Shown here: positions 42,492 to 51,803 of the stretch, one piece after another
Numbering within the stretch: the first letter of the stretch is position 1
How the letters are laid out: every line of letters starts with the position of its first letter
Assembly: GCA_963746605.1 (NCBI GenBank)
Contig: CAVVCH010000003.1
Location: 92,172-156,171, forward strand
Reading direction: 5' to 3'
Origin: CAVQSS01 sp963746605
GTDB lineage: Bacteria; Desulfobacterota; RBG-13-43-22
Length of the DNA stretch: 64,000 nucleotides
Notes under the pieces: model-generated
What the model was told of the DNA's origin: nothing
Seen by the model: the letters and a program-made list of their open reading frames with translations, nothing else
The model's database searches: none
Made by a program: the position numbers and the translations under genes

Positions 42492-43822
42492 TTAATTGGC
42501 AGCCAAGGCTTGATAGGTCATAAACAAGTCTCCGGCGCCAAAGGCCAGTTCGTTGACAATGGAGGCCACCTTACACGTTGCTCCGGTTCCGACGATAGTG
42601 GCCGATCCTACATAGGTAGCAGGCCAGCTCGCTCCGGTCTGGAGAAAAGTATGGGAGGAACCCGGGGTCAGGCCGGCAAAGGTTTCATTGGCGGGTGTGA
42701 ACGCCCCGGCCGTATTAGGGCCGTAGTTAACCGCGATATCACAATTCCCGGTTCCCACGTTCTGGACCTGGATGCCGGTAAAGAACCCGGCGTTGTTGGC
42801 CATGATCAGAGGAGCGACCACAGCTGGCCGGAGCGGAGGCAGGGTTAAACCCTTCATACGCGGTACCCTGGCCGACCAAGCTCAGCTGGTTGACGATGGC
42901 CACTAAATTTTGCGCAGCAGAATTGGTGATGGTCGCACCGCCCACATAGGTGGAGGACCACTGTCCATTGAGTTGGAGCTGCGTACAGGATTGTCCGACG
43001 GCTAAATTGGGACAGGTGTCCGGGGTGGGGGCTAAGGATCCCTGGGTATTGGCCCCATAGGTGATGGTCACGTTCGTAGGGGCGGAGCCGACATTCATCA
43101 CCTGGATACCGGTGAAGAAGCCGGCATTGTTGGCCATGACCAGGGGGGCCTTGATTTCTGTGGAGCCGCCGGAGAAGCTGTTATAGCCCAGCATGGCCTT
43201 GGTGGAACCGGTGCCGACCTGCATCACCGAAGCCACTATGGGCTGTCCGTCGCTGACTACGGTAGCGGAACCCGACAAAACCGGCCGGCAACGCGGCATT
43301 GGTGGCCTGGTCGAAGGTCTTGGCCGCTCCGGGGGCGATGGCGGCCGTTTCGGTGGTGGCGTTGCTGTAGGTTACCGTCACATTCGTGCTGACCGTGCCG
43401 CAGTTTTGAACGTTGAACCAGGTGTCAAATCCTGCATTCCCTTTCATCAGCAAGGGCAGGTTGGTACTGGTGGATCCGGAAGAAAAACCGGTGGTGGAAG
43501 CAAAATAGGTCCCGTCCCCCACGGTATTGACGATGGCCACGACCTGTTGGTCGGATTCGATGATCACGGAGCCATTAAAAGGAGAAGGGGCATCGATGGG
43601 GAAGTAGGTTTTTGACGAGCTGGCCGGGATGGCGTCCGTCTTGGCGAACACCTGCGTTCCGGTCTGGTCAAGATACTTGATTTGTATGTTGGCGACCGCG
43701 GCGCTCAAATTCTGAACTTGAAAGCCTGAAGAATAAGTAATGGCGTTAACAGGATTGCCCATCGACAATACTACAAAAATCCCCAAGAAAACGATGGCTG
43801 AGATTTGACTTACTTTTTTCAT
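42492..43822 (-). CDS. Exported four-repeat beta-rich protein (two apparent +1 frameshifts near 43271 and 42826)
   Basis: About 442 residues after removing two bases, from ATG 43822 with an AAGGAG site. A signal peptide (MKKVSQISAIVFLGIFVVLS) precedes cleavage near VNA-ITYS. The rest is four tandem units of about 100-110 residues. Each starts GFxTGIQVQNxG, continues NVTITYGANT, has a xPGxSxTFL turn, and ends TYVGSATI...VASIVNExx. Each unit looks like an Ig-like or CARDB-type beta-sandwich. I do not recognise a named family. A secreted or surface adhesin or stalk-like role is possible. It is monocistronic, with a terminator shared with the glycan cluster. Confidence 0.8.
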
Positions 43823-44290
43823 AAACGGCTCCTTCCTCTCGGTACTAGGCATTTGGTTTTTAATTTTGAGGGTCTTTCTTAATTTTGTCAATATTTAAAT
43901 ACGGATTAATTATAAAACAGACATTAAGCTCATTTCAACATAATTATTATCGGCAAAAAACCACAAAGGTAAAATATTTCTTTGCTCTTTTTTCTTGTCT
44001 AAAGAATAAAACGGTTTTCGGGAAAACAAAATAGGGTAAACACTGTATTTTGGGTCTGCGGATCACCTAATTTAGGGGGCGATAAGACGATAAAAGGAAC
44101 GACGGATTCATAGGGCGCTTGTCGATCGTTTCCTGATTTTGCGAAAAGTCTCAAGAGATCACACCGGATATAAGAATATGTTGGGTATGAGTCCTCCTCG
44201 GCCACCCCATATAGTGTAGGCTGGGGGGGGAGCCCCGTCTGCCGGCAGGGAACGAACCAATGAAAACAGCCGATCCCTTGGCGGAGAATA
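43823..44290. other. 468-base gap without a recognisable gene
   Basis: AT-rich next to the repeat-protein start, where a weak TTGACA lies on the minus strand near 43885. It is more GC-rich towards the ferredoxin gene, with a short run of eight Gs near 44223. Short open frames here lack ribosome sites and family character. No hairpin terminator is clear. Confidence 0.4.
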
Positions 44291-44557
44291 TCAGAGATCC
44301 AAAACGAGGTCCGATTTTGGAAGGGCCACGCAGGGCAGGATCAGGTTATGGCCGGGCGGTTCTTCGTCCAAACCGTCATCCACCTCCATGAATACTTCAC
44401 CGGAAAGCAGCTTCACTTTGCAGGACCCGCAAACCCCCACATGGCACTCGTTTTCAATGGGTATTCCGTTTTCTTCTGCGAAATCCATAATGTTTTCAAA
44501 ACGTTCATCCCATTTCAGGACTTTCCCGGATTTTTTGAATTCAATGGTATACGCCAT
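44291..44557 (-). CDS. Plant-type [2Fe-2S] ferredoxin
   Basis: An 88-residue ferredoxin. The cluster motif ECHVGVCGSCKVKLLSGE gives C-x4-C-x2-C, and the fourth cysteine lies in NLILPCVALP. The N-terminus MAYTIEFKKSGKVLKWDE is typical. It is a soluble single-electron carrier; the partner is not evident here. The acidic EVDDGLDEEPPG loop may be for docking. It is followed upstream by a 62-residue unknown protein on the same strand. Confidence 0.9.
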   Translation of the reverse strand: MAYTIEFKKSGKVLKWDERFENIMDFAEENGIPIENECHVGVCGSCKVKLLSGEVFMEVDDGLDEEPPGHNLILPCVALPKSDLVLDL

Positions 44558-44589
44558 CGGATCAGGTTCCTTTCTATGGTGAGCAATCG

Positions 44590-44778
44590 CTATGTTCCAG
44601 CCGGTCGGGTGAAAAAATTAATCAGAAAATTACACTCCTTGGGAGAAAGATCAAAGTGTTTTCCCGCCTCTTCGATCAATTGGATCAGAGGAGGTGGTGA
44701 AACCAGCTCCCGTTGCTCGCTGATCCAACGAATGGCCCGTCTGAGAAGCTCGCCTTCGGGTAATTCCGGGTGTGCCAT
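44590..44778 (-). CDS. 62-residue hypothetical protein upstream of the ferredoxin
   Basis: MAHPELPEGELLRRAIRWIS opens an all-helical small protein with EAGKHFDLSPKECNFLINFF near the end. It contains one cysteine and no recognised domain. The codon pattern and a 32-base spacing to the ferredoxin gene support a two-gene unit. The function is unknown; a ferredoxin-associated or regulatory role is only suggested by position. Confidence 0.6.
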   Translation of the reverse strand: MAHPELPEGELLRRAIRWISEQRELVSPPPLIQLIEEAGKHFDLSPKECNFLINFFTRPAGT

Positions 44779-44874
44779 AGGGGGGGTAACCTCCGGGTGT
44801 ACAGGATGGTAGAAGCTATTGGATCATTTTAGTGCAGTTTTATAAGCAGGTCAATAAAACAACTCCTTCAAAGG

Positions 44875-44903
44875 TTGACAGGTGGGGAGTTGATTATTAG
44901 TTT
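44875..44903 (+). promoter_or_regulatory. Putative sigma-70 promoter of the superoxide dismutase gene
   Basis: TTGACA (44875-44880) and TAGTTT (44898-44903) with a 17-base spacer, about 26 bases before the ATG. Confidence 0.5.
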
Positions 44904-44929
44904 TATGGTTTCAAATAAGGGGTAGGCAG

Positions 44930-45625
44930 GTGAACAGGCTCATGATGGACCGAAGAAAGTTTTTGACCATAACCGGCCTGGCGATGGCGGCTTACACGAT
45001 GCCGGGCACTCCCGCCGGGGCCCAATCTAAAAAGGAGGTAAAAAGTATGTCTTACGCAGCCAAGGATTACTCCAAGTTGATCGGTATGGAAGGATTTAGT
45101 GAAACCCTGTTAAAAAACCATTTTACCCTCTACCAGGGCTATGTAACCAATACCAACAAGGTCTTGGATACCCTCAGTCAGATGCTCAAGGAAGGAAAGG
45201 CCGGCAGCTACGAATACGCCGAATTAAAAAGGCGGTTGGGCTGGGAATTCAACGGAATGCGACTCCACGAATATTATTTTGAGAACTTGGGAGGGAAGGG
45301 CGGTCTCAACCAGGGGGGCAAACTGGCTGGGAAGTTGGCCGAGGGCTTCGGCGGCTATGAGGCCTGGGAAAAGGATTTCAAGGCCACCGCGACAATGCGC
45401 GGGATCGGCTGGGTGGTGCTTTATCAGGACCCGGCCAATGGCAAACTGATTAATTTCTGGATTAACGAACATGATGTTTCCCACCCGGCGGGCGGTAATC
45501 CTCTTTTGATTCTCGATGTGTTTGAGCATGCTTTCATGATCGATTATGGGTTGAAACGACCGGACTATATCGAGGCCTTCTTCAAGAATATCAATTGGGG
45601 CGCGGTGGAAGCCCGGTTGAAATAA
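44930..45625 (+). CDS. Exported Fe/Mn superoxide dismutase with Tat-type signal
   Basis: A 231-residue protein. The N-terminus DRRKFLTITGLAMAAY is a Tat-like signal (twin Arg, then a hydrophobic stretch ending near PAGAQ). The mature SOD domain has metal-ligand regions LLKNHFTLYQGYV, NGMRLHEYYFENLGG, and DVFEHAFMIDYGLKRPDYIE with the D-x3-H ligand pair. Export is unusual for a cytosolic-type SOD and suits an anaerobe facing external oxygen. It is monocistronic with a promoter and strong terminator. Confidence 0.9.
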   Translation: MNRLMMDRRKFLTITGLAMAAYTMPGTPAGAQSKKEVKSMSYAAKDYSKLIGMEGFSETLLKNHFTLYQGYVTNTNKVLDTLSQMLKEGKAGSYEYAELKRRLGWEFNGMRLHEYYFENLGGKGGLNQGGKLAGKLAEGFGGYEAWEKDFKATATMRGIGWVVLYQDPANGKLINFWINEHDVSHPAGGNPLLILDVFEHAFMIDYGLKRPDYIEAFFKNINWGAVEARLK

Positions 45626-45657
45626 GGATAGAAGTAAGCCACCTCCCAAGTTTTATA

Positions 45658-45705
45658 AAAAGGCGTGCCGCCCAATCACGTGATGGTGAAGGGGGCACGC
45701 CTTTT
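45658..45705 (+). terminator. Terminator of the superoxide dismutase gene
   Basis: AAAAGGCGTGCC (45658-45669) and GGCACGCCTTTT (45694-45705), perfect 12-bp arms with a 24-base loop and a T-run on the plus strand. Confidence 0.8.
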
Positions 45706-46044
45706 CTATTTAGATGTTCCCGTCATTTGTTGACCCCTGCTGTAAAGTCAACGTTAATTAACGTTGACGATAATCGCATCCTATTTTCAGGGAGTGATTT
45801 CTTAAAAAATATGAAATTTCATTAAGTTAGTAATTTATAGATTATGGCCTCATTCTTGCTTTTTTAGCAAAAAGTGGCAGCTAAGTTAAAAAGAACGGAT
45901 CCCTTGAAAGGTAGACTGTTCCTTTTGTCCCAGCCCGAGCGCGGGCTGGTTACCCGCCGTTAACCTCCCTCATTCCTCCCTCCGGGGGTGGATGGATCCC
46001 CTCCCTCCACCCCCCCTCCTTTTTCCTGGCACTTCGCTTTTTGC
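45706..46044. other. Gene-free region with a perfect 22-base palindrome
   Basis: No gene is seen. At 45747-45768 GTCAACGTTAA is directly followed by its complement TTAACGTTGAC, a loop-less dyad of the kind bound by dimeric regulators. No start codon lies nearby on either strand: the SOD gene ends upstream, and the FtsX remnant ends facing it. It may be an orphan operator left by a deletion. Confidence 0.6.
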
Positions 46045-46254
46045 TCAGGTTCTCATCACAGCGTCGGGATCGATGGTGGCCGCCCGCCAGGAAGGGATGA
46101 TCGTAGCCACCAGATAAGGAATAACCCGATGGCCTTTAAGATGCCGATTTCCCGTCTCTCCCCGGCGCTCAAGCCTGAAGCCTTTTCCCAGGCTAGGATG
46201 ATGAAAGCCAGGGCCGAGGACCGAAAAAATGACCACGATCATCCGCTTCACCAT
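46045..46254 (-). pseudogene. Remnant of an FtsX/MacB-type ABC permease
   Basis: Two conserved pieces survive. One is MVKRMIVVIFSVL, then after a +1 shift near 46213 LAFIILAWEKASGLS with GERREIGILKAIG, the first FtsX motif. The other is YLVATIIPSWRAATIDPDAV, the C-terminus of the same domain. The 200 or so residues normally between them, and the large N-terminal part, are missing. This is the end of a NosL-associated ABC exporter operon that has decayed. It directly follows the small membrane protein gene at 46268. Confidence 0.75.
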
Positions 46255-46267
46255 GGAAGAGTAAAGC

Positions 46268-46549
46268 CTAGATGCGCAGGATTTCCTCCTGGGGTGCGAA
46301 CCGCTGCGGCGGAAGGACGAAAGAGCCGCTGGGAAAGTGTTCAAACGACAGGGGGTGATCCTGGAAAGGGGAATGCAGATCCGCCTGCGAAAGGTGACGG
46401 GTATAGCGGGCCTCGGTAAAAAGACAGAGATCGGTCGGCCTCAACTCTTCCACCGTTCGGCCCAGTCGCGTCAGCCTCTTCTGGTCCAACCCGGGCTGGA
46501 TCAGGGCATGAAGGCCGATCAGGAGGAGTACCAGCGCACAGACCGCCAA
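46268..46549 (-). CDS. Small membrane-anchored protein of the NosL cluster
   Basis: About 93 residues from a TTG at 46549; an upstream frame opens right after the nosL stop, so the true start may be near 46586, with a T-run complicating the reading. One N-terminal hydrophobic helix (FFVFLAVCALVLLLIGLHAL) is followed by a soluble part with DLCLFTEARYTRHLSQADLH, DHPLSFEHFPSGSFVLPP. I know such proteins as companions of NosL and ABC permease genes, and the function is not established. The downstream permease is a remnant. Confidence 0.6.
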   Translation of the reverse strand: MAVCALVLLLIGLHALIQPGLDQKRLTRLGRTVEELRPTDLCLFTEARYTRHLSQADLHSPFQDHPLSFEHFPSGSFVLPPQRFAPQEEILRI

Positions 46550-46582
46550 AAAAACAAAAAAAAGGAAGAGGGACGCAAGAGA

Positions 46583-47056
46583 TCAATCCAGTGTTTTCAG
46601 GATCTCGGGGGTGATCTCCTGAAATCGAAGCAGTCTTTTCCCTTTATGATCTTTAAGAAATTCCCGGGCCTCGGCTTCCTTTCCAAAAGGGACCAACTCC
46701 TTGCCCATGGGGCCGAAAACCTCGCTGCCGATCACGTAAAAGGCCCGAGACCCCTCGATGCTTTCCAGGGAATAGTAGTCCGTCACATAAAGGACGATTA
46801 TCTCACCCTGAGATTTTCCGGGCTGATACTGGGGGACCTTGAAATAGAATTTCATCAGGTCCTTCGCTCCGTCAAAATAGATCCGTGAGCCATCCCGAAA
46901 AACGGCTTGGGAAACCCAATCCGGGTATTTGTAAACGAACATGCCGCAAACCGGACATTTGTCCTTGGAGGTGGGTTTAAGGGGAATCGGGTCGGCGGCC
47001 CAGGTCTCAAAGGCCAGCAGGATAGAAAGACCCAAGAAGAAGGCCGTTTTTTTCAT
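46583..47056 (-). CDS. NosL-family lipoprotein-like copper-binding protein
   Basis: About 157 residues from ATG 47056 with a GGAGG ribosome site. A signal peptide (MKKTAFFLGLSILLAFETWA) precedes KDKCPVCGMFVYKYPDW, the CxxCGM metal motif of NosL, and the family core RIYFDGAKDLMKFYF with GSEVFGPMGKELVPFG. NosL proteins bind Cu(I) outside the cytoplasm and serve metalloenzyme assembly. No nos genes are present, so the client is unknown. It is in tandem with a second NosL-like gene. Confidence 0.85.
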   Translation of the reverse strand: MKKTAFFLGLSILLAFETWAADPIPLKPTSKDKCPVCGMFVYKYPDWVSQAVFRDGSRIYFDGAKDLMKFYFKVPQYQPGKSQGEIIVLYVTDYYSLESIEGSRAFYVIGSEVFGPMGKELVPFGKEAEAREFLKDHKGKRLLRFQEITPEILKTLD

Positions 47057-47089
47057 AGTATCCTCCGTTCTGAAAAATCTATTGGCGCC

Positions 47090-47155
47090 CTTCCCGCAAA
47101 GGCGGGAATCCAATCTCCCATGGGCTTCCTGGACTCCCGCTTTCGCGAGGAAGTG
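47090..47155. repeat. Dispersed inverted repeat between the two NosL-like genes
   Basis: CTTCCCGCAAAGGCGGGA... on the left and ...CTCCCGCTTTCGCGAGGAAG on the right form imperfect arms around about 20 bases. This matches the common intergenic palindrome with a TTCCCGCxxxGGCGGGAA core. A partial copy (CCCGCCTACGCGGGAATGAC) lies near 47821-47840. Confidence 0.6.
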
Positions 47156-47178
47156 GTTTAAACGACTTTATTTGGGTT

Positions 47179-47694
47179 CTATTTTTTTTGTTCCATCATT
47201 TTTTGACGCATCATCCGCCGCCGTTCGCGGATCATCTTGGTGTCTTCGGCGATATCTTCGTAGGCCGCTTTCAACGCGCCGTCGAAATCCGCCAGATTTC
47301 CTCCGCTTTCTTTCAGAAACGCGTCAGCCTCTTCCTTCTTCGCGAAAGCCCACTTGGCCCTCTTGGTCATAACCCCCGGTTTGGCGCCTCCGATCACCCA
47401 GAAGGCTTTTTCGGCATTGATCAGGGTCTTGGTGGAATAATCCCCAACCCATAACAATTTGGGAGTTTTATCGAGGTTCAAGGCCAGATCAATCGCCGCA
47501 CAATGCAGGCTGCAGGTGCCGACCTGGGTGCCATCGTCGTATTCGATGAGCATCCGGCTGTGGGCAAATTTTTCACGGTCCATCCCGCAGTACTTGCAGG
47601 AGGAGTGCTTCTTGACGTCCTCGTTGGCTGAAAGAATGGGGGTTAAGGACAGAATGAATATAACCGAAAACAGAAATAGTATGATTTTTTTCAT
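47179..47694 (-). CDS. NosL-family metal-binding protein, second copy
   Basis: About 171 residues from ATG 47694 with AGGAGG just upstream. The signal peptide is MKKIILFLFSVIFILSLTPI. The motif HSSCKYCGMDREKFAHSRML is the NosL CxxCGM site, and a second pair, GTCSLHCAAIDLAL, is extra. The C-terminal region is strongly basic and Met-rich (RERRRMMRQKMMEQKK), unusual for NosL and possibly an added metal- or membrane-binding tail. It heads the tandem pair. Confidence 0.8.
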   Translation of the reverse strand: MKKIILFLFSVIFILSLTPILSANEDVKKHSSCKYCGMDREKFAHSRMLIEYDDGTQVGTCSLHCAAIDLALNLDKTPKLLWVGDYSTKTLINAEKAFWVIGGAKPGVMTKRAKWAFAKKEEADAFLKESGGNLADFDGALKAAYEDIAEDTKMIRERRRMMRQKMMEQKK

Positions 47695-47889
47695 GGAACC
47701 TCCTGAGATAATATCCCTCGCTCCGTCGCGGGGGTATAAGGGCGCAGGCGTCGGCAATTCATCGAAACTCCATTACGCCGGAGGATTAGTCCTCTCGGGG
47801 TCTATCAAATTCGACGGATCCCCGCCTACGCGGGAATGACCCCGGGTACCACCCGGGGATTCATTGGCAGCACCAATGCGAGTCGGGAA

Positions 47890-48240
47890 CTAAAAGAGGA
47901 AGGGAGGTGGTTTTTGGGGGGGATTTCCGAAATAATAATGGTAGACGGGATTCGAGGTGTCTATAAAACCGGTAGCCACCAGATTGAATTCTAATACGGT
48001 CAGGGCCATAATAAGGTCTTGATCTAAGGAGAGGGATTCCCCCGGCCAGGGTATCGACCCCGAGCAGGGACAAGGACAGAGGGAAAAGGTCTCCCCGGCC
48101 GGGTGAGCCTTCTTAGGGATGCAGCAGTAACAGTCCAACCCCCCTTGACCAAAACAGCCTTTTTCCCGGGCATCCCCTGAGGAAGGGAGGATCCCGATCC
48201 ACAGGGCGGTTACTAATAAAAAGATCGGCAACCGGTTCAT
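47890..48240 (-). CDS. 116-residue exported cysteine-rich protein
   Basis: A signal peptide (MNRLPIFLLVTALWIGILPS) is followed by a cysteine-dense region: GCFGQGGLDCYCCIPKK, then FSLCPCPCSGSIPW, eight cysteines within about 35 residues. The C-terminal half (ALTVLEFNLVATGFIDTSNP) is hydrophobic and ends in a Pro/Phe tail. I recognise no family. Between a TlpA-like oxidoreductase and NosL proteins, an extracytoplasmic metal-binding or disulfide substrate role is likely. Its start overlaps the tlpA stop by 4 bases. Confidence 0.65.
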   Translation of the reverse strand: MNRLPIFLLVTALWIGILPSSGDAREKGCFGQGGLDCYCCIPKKAHPAGETFSLCPCPCSGSIPWPGESLSLDQDLIMALTVLEFNLVATGFIDTSNPVYHYYFGNPPQKPPPFLF

Positions 48241-48786
48241 CGGACCATCAGGGGCGACACTAATTTATAGAGTCCGCCTTGATCGATTTCACCCAGGATC
48301 TTGAAACGTATCAAGCCGCCCCGGTCCACGATCAGGGTGGTGGGGATCCCGGTAATGCCGTAGCGCTTGGCGGCCGCGGAATCGGAGTCTAGGGGAATGG
48401 AATAAGATACTTTGAGGTTGACGAGATAAGCTTCAACGGCCACAGGGTTTTCCCCGACGTTGATGGAAAAAGGCCGGAATCCTTTGTTCTTGAACTGCTG
48501 AAACAGGGATTCGATGGCTAATGATTTCCTTCCGGCAATAGGGACACCAACTGGCCCAAAAATGCAAAAGGCCCACCTGGCCTCTAAGATCGTCCGGCAG
48601 GGAGACCTTGCGCCCTTTGAGGTCCAACAGATCGGCCCGGGGCGGGGTATCACCAATTTTTAGGGCCCCTTCCGCCGGCGAAAGCCATCCTTTCAAGTCA
48701 ATCCCCAGGCTTCCTAAAACGATGAGCAGCGCTTTAAGAAAGTCTCTCCGGATCAGGGAGCCAGGAAATGAAAAATTTTCCGTCAT
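48237..48786 (-). CDS. TlpA/ResA-like thiol:disulfide oxidoreductase (apparent +1 frameshift near 48522)
   Basis: About 182 residues after removing one base near 48519-48524. The N-terminus has a Tat-like signal (IRRDFLKALLIVLGSLG). The thioredoxin fold follows with GLLHFWASWCPYCRKEI (WCPYC active site), joined to LAIESLFQQFKNKGFRPFSI and the cis-Pro region GITGIPTTLIVDRGG. It would reduce disulfides outside the cytoplasm for metal insertion, consistent with the NosL proteins and Cys-rich protein in the same operon. Confidence 0.84.
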
Positions 48787-48806
48787 GGGTTGGTTCGGGT
48801 TTCCAG

Positions 48807-49818
48807 CTAACAGATGCGCGGTAGTTGCTCCCCGGTCAACATGTCGATCAGCCGACGTCCGCCGATAGCGGTTTTCATAAAAATCCGGCCGGGATCATCC
48901 CCGAGTACCCGACCGATCAGGGCGGCCTCTTGACCGTAGGGGTGCTGCCGCATGACCGTCAATAACCGATCCGCCCCGGTCTCGGGAGCTATCGCCACCA
49001 ATTTCCCCTCGTTGGCCAGATACAGCGGGTCCAATCCCAATATTTCGGCCGCGGCTTGAACCTCGCTTCGTACGGGCAGGGATTCCTCCCAAATTTCCAT
49101 CGCCACCTGGGATTGCTGGGCGATTTCGTTTAAAGTGGTGGCCAGGCCCCCGCGGGTAGGGTCTCTGAGGACATGGAGGTCCGGGCACACCGCGAGCATA
49201 TCTTTTACCAGGCCATTCAAGGGGGCTACATCGCTTTTTAACGGAGAATCAAAGGCCAGACCCTCCCGCTTGGAAAGAATGGTCATGCCATGGTCTCCCA
49301 GGGTCCCGCTGACCAGGAGAACGTCTCCGGGGCGGGCATTCTGTCCGGCCACATTCACTCCCGGAGGGATCCAGCCGATTCCGGCGGTGTTAATAAAAAT
49401 TTTATCGGCATTTCCTTTGGGAACGACCTTGGTGTCTCCGGTGACCACTTGGACTCCGGCTTGCCGGGCCGCTTCGGCCATGGACCTGGAGGATTCGCTC
49501 CAGGTCGGACAGCAAAAATCCTTCCTCCAAGATGAAACCCAGGCTCAGATAACGTGGGTCGGCCCCGCGCATGGCCAGGTCGTTCACGGTGCCGCAGATG
49601 GCCAGGGAGCCGATATCCCCTCCCGGGAAGAAGATCGGGTCCACCACGTAGCTGTCGGTGGTGAACGCCAGACGGACCCCTTCCAATTCCAAAGAGGCGC
49701 TATCGTTTAAATCATTTAAAAAGACGTTTTGAAAATAGGGGAGAACGGTTCGAGCGATCAAGTCGTGCGAAGACCGCCCTCCGCTGCCGTGGTCAAGCAG
49801 TATTCTATCTCCAGCCAT
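48807..49818 (-). CDS. hypE: HypE, hydrogenase cyanide-ligand synthesis protein (apparent +1 frameshift near 49482)
   Basis: About 336 residues after removing one base near 49479-49485. It has ILLDHGSGGRSSHDLI, the ATP-binding FTTDSYVVDPIFFPGGDIG, NDLAMRGADPRYLSLGFILE, then the restored junction LQVMAEAARQAGVQVVTGDT. The C-terminal tail ends in the PRIC motif (GEQLPRIC), whose terminal Cys becomes the thiocarboxamide. HypE makes the cyanide ligand with HypF; hypC/hypD are 25 kb away and hypA/B/F are absent. It is followed by tlpA on the same strand. Confidence 0.9.
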
Positions 49819-50027
49819 CGATCATTCCTTGAATTTCCGGGTACGGGCCTTGAATCATCGGGTCGGGCTTTGGTTCTTAGGGAGGTTCGTCTTCAGCGGC
49901 TTCGGGCGAGCGGGAGATTAAGAACTAATCTGAATTCTTGGGTCCTTTGGCCAAGGTTCGGGTCCGTTTGCCGGGATGTTTTTTAAGGGCTGGCGTTTTA
50001 AGCGACTGATCGGCTCGGACCAGGGAT

Positions 50028-51657
50028 TTACGTTGGGGGGTTTTGATCTATTTTGCCGTTTTCCGGTTTGCTTTTTTCTTCTCCGGATACTTTGGACACA
50101 AAAAGATTCAAGGTTCTTCCGGCCTGCATTCTTTTGCTTTCCTGAGGATTCCATTTCCTGATCTGGTCCACGGTGATTTCATAGGTTTGGGCAATGGACA
50201 CCAAGGGTGTCACCCTTTTTGACCCGGTAGCGAATCGGCTGCGGACCGGCATCCTGTTTTTTTTCAACCGCCGGTTCTTGAAGTTTTGCCGTTTTGGAAT
50301 TCAGGGATCGCTTGGCTTTTAACGCCGGACGATTCCCATTATCCCCGTCCAAGTCTCCGTCCAGGATTTCTTCGGAAAACCCTTTCTGCGGGATGAGCAG
50401 GAGAGAACCGGCGGCGGGATAGGCGGTCAATTTTACCCGGTTGACTTTGGCGATCGTGGCGGCTTTAACCCCGTATTTGCGGGCAATGGCGGCGAAGCGT
50501 TCTCCCTTCTTCACCTTGTGGTGGGCGTAGACCACCCGAGGTTTGGGTTTGATCAACTGGGCGTAATTCTCCATGAGACGGTCCTTGGAACCGTGGGGGA
50601 TCCGCAGGCGGTATTCGGACTCACCGGGGGGGGTGATCCAGCGTTTTAATTCCGGATTCAGATCCACCAGAATGTTGAGGTCCACGCCGGAGGCGGAGGC
50701 CACGTCTTTCAATTCCACGGCGCCCGGGAGGGTCACCTCTTCAAAGGACAACGGAGACTGGTAGGAGACGTCATGGAATCCGTATTTTTCCGGCTCCTTG
50801 GAAATCAGGGCGGCGGCGATCATTTTGGGTACATACTGTTTCGTCTCGTCCCTTATGTAATTGCAATGCTCGGCAGTGATATCCCAATAAGTCTGGGCAT
50901 CGTACATGGCCAGTGCCCGGGTGATTTTTCCTTCCCCGGCATTGTATCCGGCGGCGGCCAAGTACCAGGACCCGAATCGTTTAAATAGATCGGACAAATG
51001 CCTGGCGGCGGCCTGAGTGGACTTAATGGGGTCTTTTCGTTCATCCACCCAGGAATTGACTTTAAGTCCGTACCGTTGCCCGGTTTCCCGGATGAATTGC
51101 CACATTCCCGCGGCCTGGGCCCGGGAATAGGCCTTATTGCTGAAGCCACTTTCAATCATGGCCAAATAAATTAAATCTTCCGGGAGTCCCTGTTCGTTCA
51201 AGATTTTCTTGATCATGGGGATATAACGGCCGGATCGGGAAAGCCAGAGCGAAAAACGTTTCGGTATCTTGGTCTGAAAATAATCCAAGAAATAAACCAC
51301 CTGATCGTTAATGACGAGCGGGATGTCGTTGGAGGCTTCGGATTCCGAAGCGAGGCCTTTTTGCAGTTCCTTCCATTCTAAGATGACCTTTTTTCGGATT
51401 TCCTCCTGAGAGGGCCGGATCACCGGAGGTAATTCATCCACCGGTTCTTCCAATAGGGCCTCTTCCAGGGCGGCGTCCTTATTGGGACCGGCGGGTGCGG
51501 GGGATGGCTTGACGGTTTCAAGCCACTCGGTTGAAAAGGAGGGAGCACCAACCCGGGCCGAGACGGAAGCGGCTGAAAGATTGGCCTTCGGAAACAGGAG
51601 CAGGGCAAAAAAAACAATCCCCAAAAAAAGACAGCCGATCCTTGGCCATTGATTCAT
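50028..51657 (-). CDS. MltD-like membrane-bound lytic transglycosylase with LysM (apparent +1 frameshift near 50203)
   Basis: About 542 residues after removing one base. The N-terminal signal/anchor (IGCLFLGIVFFALLLFP) is followed by the SLT domain with the catalytic Glu in LPEDLIYLAMIESGFSNKAY, QAAGMWQFIRETGQRYGLKV and AAAGYNAGEGKITRAL. Then come two LysM-like repeats (HHKVKKGERFAAIARKYGV and the restored YRVKKGDTLVSIAQTYEITV). It cleaves glycan strands in the periplasm and binds peptidoglycan through LysM. Without correction the last LysM is lost after GDTLGVHCP. Confidence 0.88.
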
Positions 51658-51803
51658 TCGTCAATCCTTTGCCGTTTTGGTTTTATTTCGCTAACCTGAA
51701 TTTCAGCGGATTTAAGGATAATAGTATTTGAAAGCCATCATATACAAGACAAGAAAAAAAAACAACCCCTAAAAAAGCGGCTGGGAAGGGATAAGGGATG
51801 GAG

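Noticed and set aside
43999..44205. A 68-codon minus-strand frame in the 43823-44290 gap
   Set aside because: It has no ribosome site, unusual composition for this genome and no recognisable motif.
6669..50206. Programmed +1 frameshifting as an explanation for the broken frames
   Set aside because: The sites share no slippery codon, stop-codon context or stimulatory structure and affect unrelated genes. Insertion errors explain them more simply.
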